Below are positions 16,501 to 23,433 of a stretch of 31,833 nt of DNA, in pieces. Within the stretch, counting starts at the first letter, position 1. Each line of letters begins with the position of its first letter. This DNA comes from Treponema sp. (lineage in GTDB: Bacteria > Spirochaetota > Spirochaetia > Treponematales > Breznakiellaceae). Both the position numbers and the translations under genes were made by a program. Below the pieces are notes generated by a model that was given only the letters and a program-made list of their open reading frames with translations, did not search any database and was not told where the DNA came from. Where the stretch lies: positions 1 to 31,833 of the forward strand of contig JAITSE010000040.1 of the NCBI GenBank assembly GCA_031288005.1, given 5' to 3'.

Positions 16501-17166
16501 GCGGATCACTTTATCAAGCGCTCAGTGTGGATTTTAGGCGGCGACGGCTGGGGTTATGACATAGGCTACGGGGGCCTGGACCACGTGATTGCGTCGGATC
16601 GGAACGTCAACCTTCTGGTCATGGATACAGAAGTTTACTCCAATACCGGCGGCCAGATGTCCAAGGCCACGCCCATAGGCGCTATAGCTAAATTTGCCGC
16701 AGCGGGCAAAGACATCACAAAGAAAGATCTAGGCGCTATGGCCATGAGCTACGGCTACGTATACACCGCCAGAATCGCTATGGGTGCAAACATGGCCCAG
16801 ACCATCAAGGCATTTCGGGAAGCGGAGAGCTATGACGGACCTTCGATCATAATTGCCTACTCGCATTGTATCAACCACGGCATTGATATGTCGAAGGGCC
16901 TTGAGCAGCAAAAGGCTGCGGTAAGCTGCGGCCTTTGGCCCCTGTACCGCTACGATCCCAGGATTAGAGATCAGGGCAAAAACCCCTTCCAGTTGGATTC
17001 AAAAGAAGCGACCACAAGTTTAGAGGATTTTATGTACAGGGAAGTACGGTTCAAGAGCCTCAAGGCTGCGAGTCCAGAGCGAGCGGACGCATTGCTGGCT
17101 AAGGCTAAGGCTCAGGCTGAACGGACGTACATGGAGTACAAATACCTTGCGGAAAGGCCCTTCTAA
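13600..17166 (+). CDS. nifJ: Pyruvate:ferredoxin (flavodoxin) oxidoreductase
   Basis: The 1188-aa single-chain enzyme oxidises pyruvate and CoA to acetyl-CoA and CO2, passing electrons to ferredoxin or flavodoxin. Length matches bacterial PFOR. The N-terminal domain has YPITPSSPMGE; two ferredoxin-type clusters are C-x2-C-x2-C-x3-C near residue 697 (CIQCGQCTIVC) and near 751 (CMECGVCINICP). The C-terminal thiamine-diphosphate domain has CGGCGETPY near 829, GGDGWGYDIGYGG near 980 and the NTGGQMSKATP loop. All key motifs appear intact. The ATG at 13600 is preferred: the in-frame ATG at 13588 overlaps the GAGGA that serves as ribosome site, five bases before 13600. It has its own promoter and is a central enzyme of anaerobic fermentation. 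No clear terminator follows it. Confidence 0.97.
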   Translation: MADKHMVMIDGNTAAGQIAHALSEVIAIYPITPSSPMGETSDELSARGEKNIWGTIPQVVEMQSEAGAAGAVHGALTTGALSTTFTASQGLLLMIPNMYKIAGELTPTVFHIAARALATSSLSIFGDHQDVMACRQTGWAMLASNSVQEVMDLAAICHAATLRSRVPFLHFFDGFRTSHELQKVEEVSKDTLRQLIDDELVRAHRARGLTPEKPFIRGTAQNPDTYFQGREGVNKYYDAVPGIVQAEMDRFAKLTGRAYHLFDYFGAPDAEKAAIIMGSGAETCEETVEYLLSKGEKLGVLKVRLYRPFDAKAFVKALPKTVKAIAVLDRTKEPGALGEPLYEDVRTAIGEVQAGGNPHFSAYPLVLGGRYGLGSKEFTPAMVKAVFDNLSGRKIAGFIVGIKDDVQGKSLDYNEQFVLSDDGMNEAMFYGLGSDGTVGANKNSIKIIGDAKPELSAQAYFSYDSKKSGGFTVSHLRFGKGAIRRPYLITKADFLACHKFSYMETFDLLANIKEGGTFLLNSPFSAEEVWKEIPVEAQKRIIDKKVKFYVINAADIARKTGMGSRINTVMQAAYFKISGVLPQERAVTYMKKFIEKSYGKKGADVVQKNYATVDAALEAVKEVKYPSTTGGSLHMKQPFATAKDPWIREVLGAVSIQEGDKLAVSKIPEDGTFPTGTTQYEKRSVAERVPTWDPSLCIQCGQCTIVCSHACLRFKNLTEAEAGKAPAGFKTAEIKPKAVPGKKASLVIAAEDCMECGVCINICPGKAKDNPEKKALSWKSYADNPAYHAEQVDIWNYFQSLPETPDTEINLGTPKGLAYKRPLFEFSGACGGCGETPYVKILSQLFGDRAVIANATGCSSIYGGNLPTTPYCKRTDGRGPVWSNSLFEDAAEFGLGMRLTSDKLAEHVRELAVQAKGEGIQTSLIDKILANSQADDTAIEEQRKLVDELKTVLKGDARPVAQMLISLADHFIKRSVWILGGDGWGYDIGYGGLDHVIASDRNVNLLVMDTEVYSNTGGQMSKATPIGAIAKFAAAGKDITKKDLGAMAMSYGYVYTARIAMGANMAQTIKAFREAESYDGPSIIIAYSHCINHGIDMSKGLEQQKAAVSCGLWPLYRYDPRIRDQGKNPFQLDSKEATTSLEDFMYREVRFKSLKAASPERADALLAKAKAQAERTYMEYKYLAERPF

Positions 17167-17306
17167 CGGGTTGCCGTGCTTTGTGTGTAATGCCATATAA
17201 CCGGGGTTTACGTTTTTTGATAAGCGAGACTCTGGTTATAAGCCGCCTTGCGGGAATATTAAGCGCAAAGCAGGACTTGTATTTCTATACGTAAACAAGT
17301 GTAAAT

Positions 17307-17335
17307 TTGCAAGCATCCGGCTTCTGTCGTATGCT
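17307..17335 (+). promoter_or_regulatory. Promoter close to the 17350 start
   Basis: TTGCAA (17307-17312), 17 bases, and TATGCT (17330-17335) form a plausible promoter. Its predicted transcription start falls only about 8 bases before the ATG at 17350, and no ribosome site is visible, so the message could be leaderless or nearly so. Confidence 0.45.
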
Positions 17336-17349
17336 TTATTCAGAACATC

Positions 17350-18888
17350 ATGGCGGAAGACATTTTTGACAAAGTATTTTCGTTTATTTCCGGGGATAAT
17401 GAGCCTGATGCGGAAAAAAGAAATTTTCTCAGGCAGATACTGCGGGATATTAACGAGAATAAGTATACTAAGTTTTATAAACCGCGTACCGAAGAAATGG
17501 AGCCGGCCTTTGCAAATGTGCTGTATGAAATCTATACAGTCATCCGTCCGGCTTCGATTTTTATTCGAGACCTCAACAAGGCAACCAGAATACGCCAGCT
17601 TACGCTGGAAGTTTTCATGGACAAGCCGACTCTTGCAGCGGTACAGCGGCTTAACCCAGCGCTAATTGAAGACCGGATTAGAACAACAACGCCCAGGGAG
17701 CTTATTCCCCAGTTAAATCATGAGTTGAAGGCTGTATCTGCGGCTTTCGATGATACCCGGTTGCGCGCTATAAATATTACCAATAACCAGATCATAGCCT
17801 TTACGCAATTCGTTACCTATCCCTTTTTTGCGGCGCTACAAAGGTTTGATACCAATCTGCCCGAAAATCCCGTGGACTATCAGACCAGGTTCGCGTCTGT
17901 CAAGGCCAAGGATATGCTCAAATACCTTGAAGACCTGCTGGTTACGCTGACTCCCCTCAATCCAAGCGATAACTGGAAAACCGTTCTGGGCATAATGCGG
18001 CTGAGCAACGGCGGTACCAACGTGATCCCCCAGGAACAGTGGAACGCTGTAATGCGGCTGACCCAAGACATACGAGAATCAAACATCCTGGAGCGTATTA
18101 TTCAATACACGCTTAGGAATCCCTTATGGCATGAAAAAATAAAAAATCCCAGTGAACGTCTTGCCCAGACATGGCTTGAAAACAAGGAAAACGAAATCCA
18201 GCGCATCATCAATGAGCTTACTGCAAAAGAATGGAATACACAGGTCAGATCTCTGGCTCAAAACATCTTCGGTTCTGCGGATATTGTCAGGCTGCAATTC
18301 TATACTGAGCGGGAAAGCGAAAATCTGACCCGGAGAGGTCTGGACGGTTATGTCTTTGCCGCAGGTCTCAATTATTTGGCGGCCTTTATCATTGATTTTA
18401 TAAACAGGGAATTCCAGGACCTCTGCGATATTCTTCTCATCCGCGGGCAATGGACCACAGCGTCTTCGTCTAGGGCTATGTCCGAGGCTTTTCACGGAAT
18501 TAAAGACTTACACAACGGCATCGCCGGCTTGGATGAAACTTTGGGTGAGAAGGGCAAAAACGGTCTCAGAATCAAAAATGCCCTGGCCCGGGTGGAATAT
18601 GACAGAAGCCAGGCGCGTTATATCAACGCCATTGTCTCAGGCGTCAACGAGGAAGCCCGGGAATATCTTACCGATGCGGCCGAGCGCTTTAAGATTGTTG
18701 AAACCTATATGAAGAACGCGGCTGAAGATTTTGAAAAAAATCCCCATGAGCTTATCATCAACTGGAAGGAACTGGCTCTGTTTTCCAAAACCCCCCTGGG
18801 ACAGCGGCTAAGCGAGGCATACCAAAAAATCAGCGTCGCTGTCCATCTTTTAGACTGCTTCCGCCGGCATCCGGAAGAGGAAGAATAG
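17350..18888 (+). CDS. Unknown protein, Treponema-type (possibly DUF5312)
   Basis: The 512-aa product has no signal peptide or clear membrane helix and is predicted to be largely helical. It starts MAEDIFDKVFSFISGDNEP and contains many charged helices, with no catalytic motif I can name. It resembles spirochaete proteins grouped as DUF5312, a recollection of style and not a search result. It sits three bases before the glycosyltransferase gene, whose ribosome site lies in its last codons, so the two are co-transcribed. This makes a joint role in cell-surface or glycan work possible, though unproven. The start at 17350 lacks a ribosome site but has a promoter just upstream. Confidence 0.75.
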   Translation: MAEDIFDKVFSFISGDNEPDAEKRNFLRQILRDINENKYTKFYKPRTEEMEPAFANVLYEIYTVIRPASIFIRDLNKATRIRQLTLEVFMDKPTLAAVQRLNPALIEDRIRTTTPRELIPQLNHELKAVSAAFDDTRLRAINITNNQIIAFTQFVTYPFFAALQRFDTNLPENPVDYQTRFASVKAKDMLKYLEDLLVTLTPLNPSDNWKTVLGIMRLSNGGTNVIPQEQWNAVMRLTQDIRESNILERIIQYTLRNPLWHEKIKNPSERLAQTWLENKENEIQRIINELTAKEWNTQVRSLAQNIFGSADIVRLQFYTERESENLTRRGLDGYVFAAGLNYLAAFIIDFINREFQDLCDILLIRGQWTTASSSRAMSEAFHGIKDLHNGIAGLDETLGEKGKNGLRIKNALARVEYDRSQARYINAIVSGVNEEAREYLTDAAERFKIVETYMKNAAEDFEKNPHELIINWKELALFSKTPLGQRLSEAYQKISVAVHLLDCFRRHPEEEE

Positions 18889-18891
18889 CGT

Positions 18892-20169
18892 ATGTACTTG
18901 ACCAAATGGAATGCTATACGGCGCGCAGGCTTTGTTTCAACCCGTTTCAAGGGTTCCGATGGAGTTTCTCTGGAAACCGCCAAATGGAGGCAGGTTTTGG
19001 AAAAGATGGGCTATGAATGTTTTTTCTTTTCCGGACTTTCTGATTGGACGCCTGAAAATTCCATGGTGAACGAAGAAGCTTTTTTCGGGCATCCTTTGGT
19101 AGTGGAACTTCAGGAACGCTGTTTTGGGACTACCGTGCGTGGGGAGGACCTAACTGGGGAGATTCAGGCGGTCCGCTACCGGCTTAAACAGGCATTGTAC
19201 GATTTTGTGGAGAATTTCAGGATAGACCTTTTGATTACGGAAAACGTTCTGACTATCCCAATGCACATTCCCCTGGGACTTGCTCTGACGGAGCTGATTG
19301 CCGAGACAGGCATCCCGGTTATCGCGCATCACCATGATTTTGCCTGGGAACGTCAGCGTTTCTCTGTGAACTGCGTGGAGGACTACCTATCCATGTCATT
19401 TCCGCCCCGGCTGCATACCATTAATCATGTGGTAATCAATTCTGAAGGCCGGCAGCAGCTTTCATACCGGCGGGGAATCTCTTCTATCATAATTCCCAAT
19501 GTTTTCGATTTTGATACTGAACCTCCGCTGCTGGATGATTACGGGCGGGGTATGCGCCGGGACCTGGGTGTAGCGGACGACGAAGCGCTGCTCCTTCAGC
19601 CTACACGGGTGATCGCCCGAAAAGGCATAGAACACGCCATTGAACTGGCCGGACGGCTCCGGGACAAGAAGGCAAAGCTCCTCATAAGCCATCAGGAGCG
19701 GGATGAAGGTTCGGATTATTTTCAACGGACCATGGATTATGCCGCCCTTCTGGGGGTAGATGTCATAGTCCGGCCCGACATAATAGGCGCCGAGCGCGGC
19801 CTCACCGAAACAGGAGAGAAAAAATACAGCCTTTGGGACTGCTATCTCAACGCCGACTTTGTAACCTACCCTTCAACCTATGAGGGCTTTGGAAACGCTT
19901 TTCTGGAAGCAATCTGGTTAAAAAAACCCATGCTGGTAAATAGGTATTCGATATTCCAGCAGGACATAGAGCCTCTGGATTTTGACGTTGTGATGATGGA
20001 AAACTACGTTACCCCGGAAACTATAGATACGGTCCGGGCGCTCCTCGACAAGCCTGCCATGGTGGAACTCATCACTGCCCGCAATTACGAGTTGGGCCGC
20101 AGATTTTTCTCGTTTAATCTTTTGGAGCAGCGGCTTCGCCAGGTGTTGATGAACTTCGGGCAACTATAG
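18892..20169 (+). CDS. GT4-type glycosyltransferase
   Basis: The 425-aa protein has the GT-B layout of family 4 glycosyltransferases. An N-terminal acceptor domain opens with AGFVSTRFKGSDGVSLETAK, which contains the glycine-rich sugar-binding loop. The C-terminal donor domain has LLQPTRVIARKGIEHAIELA (Arg and Lys that bind the nucleotide phosphates) and YPSTYEGFGNAFLEAIW with the E-x7-E motif. It should transfer a sugar from a nucleotide donor in the cytoplasm; donor and acceptor cannot be told from sequence. The ATG at 18892 follows the previous stop by three bases, with GGAAGAGGAAG as ribosome site. Its last 56 bp overlap the convergent mazG gene. Confidence 0.88.
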   Translation: MYLTKWNAIRRAGFVSTRFKGSDGVSLETAKWRQVLEKMGYECFFFSGLSDWTPENSMVNEEAFFGHPLVVELQERCFGTTVRGEDLTGEIQAVRYRLKQALYDFVENFRIDLLITENVLTIPMHIPLGLALTELIAETGIPVIAHHHDFAWERQRFSVNCVEDYLSMSFPPRLHTINHVVINSEGRQQLSYRRGISSIIIPNVFDFDTEPPLLDDYGRGMRRDLGVADDEALLLQPTRVIARKGIEHAIELAGRLRDKKAKLLISHQERDEGSDYFQRTMDYAALLGVDVIVRPDIIGAERGLTETGEKKYSLWDCYLNADFVTYPSTYEGFGNAFLEAIWLKKPMLVNRYSIFQQDIEPLDFDVVMMENYVTPETIDTVRALLDKPAMVELITARNYELGRRFFSFNLLEQRLRQVLMNFGQL

Positions 20170-20968
20170 CCTCATATTGTTTTGCCGCTTTCCAAAACTC
20201 ATCCATCAGGGCGAGGTTCTCTTTTTTCATTTCACGGCCAGCGTTTTTCATTTCCTGTTCAACATAAATGAAACGTTTTACAAACTTGGTATTGGTACGC
20301 TGAAGCGCCACCGAAGGTTCTACATCGAGAAAACGGCAGAGGTTTACCGCTGAAAAGAGGAGGTCTCCCAGTTCTTCTTCCACTGCTTCACGGGCAGGGG
20401 CATCCGTCAGGGACGCATCCGCCGCATCCTTCACTTCACACAGTTCTTCTTCAACCTTACCGAAGACTCCCTGCATATCGGGCCAGTCAAACCCGGACTT
20501 TGCCGCCTTTTTTTGGAGTTTCCAGGCTCTGTCCAGAGGAGGCAGCGCGCGGGATACTTCGTCCAGCAAGGAATTTTTAGGTTTACGGCCTTCCTGTTCC
20601 ACCTTAATCCTGGCCCAGTTATCCAGGACTTCTGCGCTGTCCTGAACTTGCGCTTCTCCAAACACATGAGGATGTCGGCGTATGAGCTTCTCCGTAATTC
20701 CCGCCAGGACTTCTGATACGGTAAAATGGCCATCTTGTTCGTGCATATAAGAAATCATGGTTGCCAGGAGGAAAAGGTCCCCAAGTTCTTCCCGTATATG
20801 GACCGGATCCTTCTCGTCAATAGCTTCTACACATTCGTAGGTTTCCTCGATTAGGTCTCCCCGGAGGGTGGCGGGGCTTTGCTCCCGGTCCCAGGGGCAG
20901 CCACCCGGGGACCGGAGCCGGACAACGGTTTCATAAAGGGTCTGAAAAGCCTCTTGCTCATTTGCCAT
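20114..20968 (-). CDS. mazG: Nucleoside triphosphate pyrophosphohydrolase MazG
   Basis: The 284-aa protein has the tandem MazG arrangement. The N-terminal domain shows GGCPWDREQSPATLR, EETYE and EELGDLF; the C-terminal domain shows EEEL-CEVKDA and EEELGDLLFSAVN. These acidic motifs bind Mg2+ for hydrolysis of NTPs to NMP and pyrophosphate, a housekeeping role in clearing damaged nucleotides or lowering (p)ppGpp. ATG 20968 is chosen, with AAGG seven bases upstream; a TTG at 21025 would add 19 residues unlike the family. The 3' end overlaps the convergent glycosyltransferase gene by 56 bp, so any shared transcripts would be antisense there. Confidence 0.93.
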   Translation of the reverse strand: MANEQEAFQTLYETVVRLRSPGGCPWDREQSPATLRGDLIEETYECVEAIDEKDPVHIREELGDLFLLATMISYMHEQDGHFTVSEVLAGITEKLIRRHPHVFGEAQVQDSAEVLDNWARIKVEQEGRKPKNSLLDEVSRALPPLDRAWKLQKKAAKSGFDWPDMQGVFGKVEEELCEVKDAADASLTDAPAREAVEEELGDLLFSAVNLCRFLDVEPSVALQRTNTKFVKRFIYVEQEMKNAGREMKKENLALMDEFWKAAKQYEAIVARSSSTPGEAAAPKD

Positions 20969-21107
20969 GATTCGCCTTATGCCTGCAAATAGGCTGATAA
21001 CTGTTTTATGGCGGGATTGATCCAACTAAACCCGCCGCAAAACTCGATCAGTGGTGCGGCGGGGTATTAAACCCTTCGCTGCGGATAAAAAAGTCCCCTA
21101 ATGGGTT

Positions 21108-21181
21108 TGGGCGATACAAGAGTCGAACTTGTGACCCTCAGCGTGTCATACTGATGCTCTAACCAACTGAGCTAACCGCCC
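21108..21181 (-). tRNA. tRNA-Val (GAC)
   Basis: The - strand folds as a complete 74-base tRNA. Acceptor GGGCGGT pairs with ATCGCCC; the D arm has GCTC/GAGC; the anticodon stem TCAGT/GCTGA encloses ATGACAC with anticodon GAC; the T arm ACAAG/CTTGT encloses TTCGACT. The discriminator base is A, and CCA is not encoded. It reads GUC and GUU codons. Confidence 0.95.
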
Positions 21182-21248
21182 TGAAAAATAGTGTCTGTCC
21201 GCAAAGCCGGCTGCTATACAAAACTTTGTTTCGCTCTGGACAGGCTAC

Positions 21249-21260
21249 GGACTTTAGTCC
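21249..21260. repeat. GGACTTTAGTCC element
   Basis: A 5-bp inverted repeat around TT. The same 12-mer occurs at 28027-28038 and inside 1336-1349; its complement or close variants are at 1378-1389 and 25862-25871. All lie in spacers. Confidence 0.7.
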
Positions 21261-21340
21261 AGTGTATTTTCTCGCCACGAACTTTGGGGAGGTTCAATTT
21301 CTGCGCCAAATTGCAGGCTGGCAGACCCCATTGCAAAATA

Positions 21341-21363
21341 AAAAAAGTCCACAGGACTTTTTT
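21341..21363 (-). terminator. Intrinsic terminator of the che operon
   Basis: AAAAAAGTCC (21341-21350) and GGACTTTTTT (21354-21363) pair around a 3-base loop, and on the - strand a T-rich tail (TTTTTTTATTTT) follows. It lies 230 bp after the cheX stop and before tRNA-Val. It could also work on the + strand. Confidence 0.8.
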
Positions 21364-21592
21364 CTATCGAACAAAGATACACCGCTGAATCTTAGGACTG
21401 TATCCTAATGGCTAAAGTCCGTTTGTGTGCGCTTGCTGCGGGTTCTTCACTCATACCGCGGGATTTAATACCCCCATCCGCTTGCATCTTCCGCGAAGCG
21501 GGTTCTTGGCTTATTGTTCTTACGGCAACTCAATATATACCGGAAAGCCTTTTTCTGTCAAGGAAGGAACTTCCCGGTATATTACGAAAAAA

Positions 21593-22063
21593 CTACAGTT
21601 TTTCCCGTATAGCGACGTTTACTTCGATTTTGCCATGAGGGCCTAATTCCATGGGGACGATGAGAGCTTCCACCTTGAGGTCGCTCGAAACTTCAAGATT
21701 GTCTCCAACAAAGAGGGCCGGGGGAGTCAGATCAAATTTGAAACCGAGATCGTGAAGTTTCGTAACCGCCTGGGCGGTGATCATATTGGCCAGTTCCTGA
21801 ATGGTGGCCTTGGCCATATCGTCCAGGGCGGGCAGTTTTTCACCGTTCATTATGCTCGCTACTGCCAGGGCCGTAGCCTTAGTCATATCAAAACGGACCT
21901 GCCCTATCACATCACCGGCAAGGCCGACTACGGCGGCGACTCCCATAATGGACAGCGTTGTAGATTTAAGATACAAATCGCTGCGTTTAACATCTTCGTA
22001 AACCTGGCTTTTAATAATACTAAAAGCCGCTTCAACAAAAGGGTTGATGTATTCAACTCTCAT
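21593..22063 (-). CDS. cheX: Chemotaxis phosphatase CheX
   Basis: The 156-aa product matches CheX, which dephosphorylates CheY-P and is a standard component of spirochaete chemotaxis. The catalytic E-x2-N motif is present as E90-L-A-N93 in a helix followed by MITAQA. The flanking topology is typical: an N-terminal helix with NPFVEAAF, strands around SIMGVAAVVGLAGDVIGQV, and a C-terminal strand. Length is normal. The ATG at 22063 has AGGAG seven bases upstream and follows the cheW-cheR gene by 21 bp. It is the last gene of the operon. Confidence 0.93.
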   Translation of the reverse strand: MRVEYINPFVEAAFSIIKSQVYEDVKRSDLYLKSTTLSIMGVAAVVGLAGDVIGQVRFDMTKATALAVASIMNGEKLPALDDMAKATIQELANMITAQAVTKLHDLGFKFDLTPPALFVGDNLEVSSDLKVEALIVPMELGPHGKIEVNVAIREKL

Positions 22064-22084
22064 ATAAATGCTCCTTTACTAAAG

Positions 22085-23422
22085 CTAATTGCGTATAAAC
22101 GCGGAAACAGGATCCTTCGCCGCCGGCTGCCATCTGTCTACAGGAAGCTGTTCATTTCTTCCGGTGATAACAAGCCCGCCTTTTTTCAGTTTCTCAGAAA
22201 ATTCAGCGATGATTTTATCCTGATTTTGAAGAGAAATAAAAGACAGAAAATCCCGGGCTATAATGATGTCTACTGCGGGAATTTGATTCCCGTTCAGTAC
22301 ATCATGATATTCAAAAAGTATCGAATCTTTTATTTCTTGATTATAACTATAACCGTTTTTACCCTTTACCATAAAGCTCCGCAGGAATTCAGGTACGTCA
22401 TCAAGGTTGAAGACCATATTTGGAGCCGTAGATATGGCAAGGATATCACTATCGTTGGCCCATATTTTGATGTGGCCGCCCGGATACCTTGATTTTAGTA
22501 TACAGGCTAATGAAAAAGTTTCATAGCCCTTTCCGCAGCCTGGATTCCAGACCTGGATATTATTAGAACTTAGGTTCGGCAGTACGTTTTTGATTTGATA
22601 AGAATAATTATCGTCCCAGAATGTACCGGTATTGGGAGAATAGAAAGAGGACAGAAAATCGTCCGCATCCTGAGTATTTCTGAGTTGGATTGCTGATCCC
22701 GAATGAAGCGCCGTCCATTCTTTGAACCGTTTTCCAAGCCATCCTTCGTTGAGAGAACTAACGGTAAACCGCTTGAGGGCAGCTAAACTGTCTTTAATAA
22801 AATCCAGGTCGGAAGCTGAAACCTCGCTGCGCTGTTCCACTGCTGTTTCTCCGGCGGGTGGTGGCACAAAATAACTTTCACCAGAAGCCTCCTGAATCGC
22901 TGTTATGGATTTTTGCGGCTCATCCTCCTTTTGGGTAAAAATACGAACTACGTCCAGGATGATGTAGAGGTCTCCCTGCTTTTCCACAACTCCGCTTATG
23001 AATTTAATGTTTATGTCGCCAAAAATGGGATGGGGAGGCTGTATAGCGCCTGAATTGATTCCCACAACCTTATCGATTTTATCAACGATAGTACCGTAAA
23101 CTTTATCCTCAATTCTGAGGATAAGCATATTCTCTTGACCGTCAGTTCTGGTATCTGCCGGGAGATGGAAGAATGTTCTCAAATCAATAATAGGGATGAT
23201 GTCGCCCCGAAGATTGTAAACCCCGCGGACAAAAGAAGCGGCGTTTGGCACATAGGTAAATTTATCGGCCTTTGCAATTTCTTTGACATTCATGATGTCA
23301 ATGCCATAGTCCTTTCCTGCCAGCGCGAAAGTAACCATTTTGAAGTCAACATTATCAATCCGCTCTTTTTTTTCCTGAAGTCCGGCGGCAACCTCCGCCA
23401 AATCTTTTATTTCCGCTGTCAT
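22085..23422 (-). CDS. CheW fused to a CheR-like domain
   Basis: The 445-aa protein begins with a complete CheW domain (about residues 25-165; VKEIAKA, VRGVYNLRGDIIPIIDLR). A flexible linker follows, then a CheR methyltransferase-like domain (about 205-440). The SAM loop is recognisable (VWNPGCGKGYETFSLA, residues 291-306) and a WANDSD acidic loop is present. However, the conserved CRN-x-L-IYF segment reads ARDFLSFI (389-396) and the receptor-binding beta-subdomain appears reduced. CheW-CheR-like fusions have been described in Treponema chemoreceptor arrays, where the second domain is thought to be structural. The start is ATG 23422, with GAGGA five bases before it; the GTG at 23434 overlaps that site and the cheA stop. 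Confidence 0.9.
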   Translation of the reverse strand: MTAEIKDLAEVAAGLQEKKERIDNVDFKMVTFALAGKDYGIDIMNVKEIAKADKFTYVPNAASFVRGVYNLRGDIIPIIDLRTFFHLPADTRTDGQENMLILRIEDKVYGTIVDKIDKVVGINSGAIQPPHPIFGDINIKFISGVVEKQGDLYIILDVVRIFTQKEDEPQKSITAIQEASGESYFVPPPAGETAVEQRSEVSASDLDFIKDSLAALKRFTVSSLNEGWLGKRFKEWTALHSGSAIQLRNTQDADDFLSSFYSPNTGTFWDDNYSYQIKNVLPNLSSNNIQVWNPGCGKGYETFSLACILKSRYPGGHIKIWANDSDILAISTAPNMVFNLDDVPEFLRSFMVKGKNGYSYNQEIKDSILFEYHDVLNGNQIPAVDIIIARDFLSFISLQNQDKIIAEFSEKLKKGGLVITGRNEQLPVDRWQPAAKDPVSAFIRN

Positions 23423-23433
23423 AGATTTCCTCA

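Larger units (their letters stand above)
21182..21592. other. 411-bp intergenic region between tRNA-Val and cheX
   Basis: No gene is supported here; the short ORFs lack ribosome sites and family likeness. The region holds the che operon terminator (21341-21363), a GGACTTTAGTCC element (21249-21260), another ACTAAAGTCC-like copy near 21411-21420, and a 9-bp inverted repeat ATATACCGG (21535-21543) / CCGGTATAT (21574-21582) just after cheX. A cheY gene, found after cheX in other treponemes, is absent. Confidence 0.7.

Noticed and set aside
21191..21646. Several 60-76-aa ORFs between tRNA-Val and cheX, possibly a cheY remnant
   Set aside because: No CheY motifs (acidic pocket, DxxMP, Lys) are visible in any frame, and no ribosome sites are present.
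23265..23285. Second GCCGATAA box inside the cheW-cheR gene as a sigma-28 promoter
   Set aside because: It lies deep in coding sequence, no TAAA-like -35 is at the right distance, and no gene start follows.
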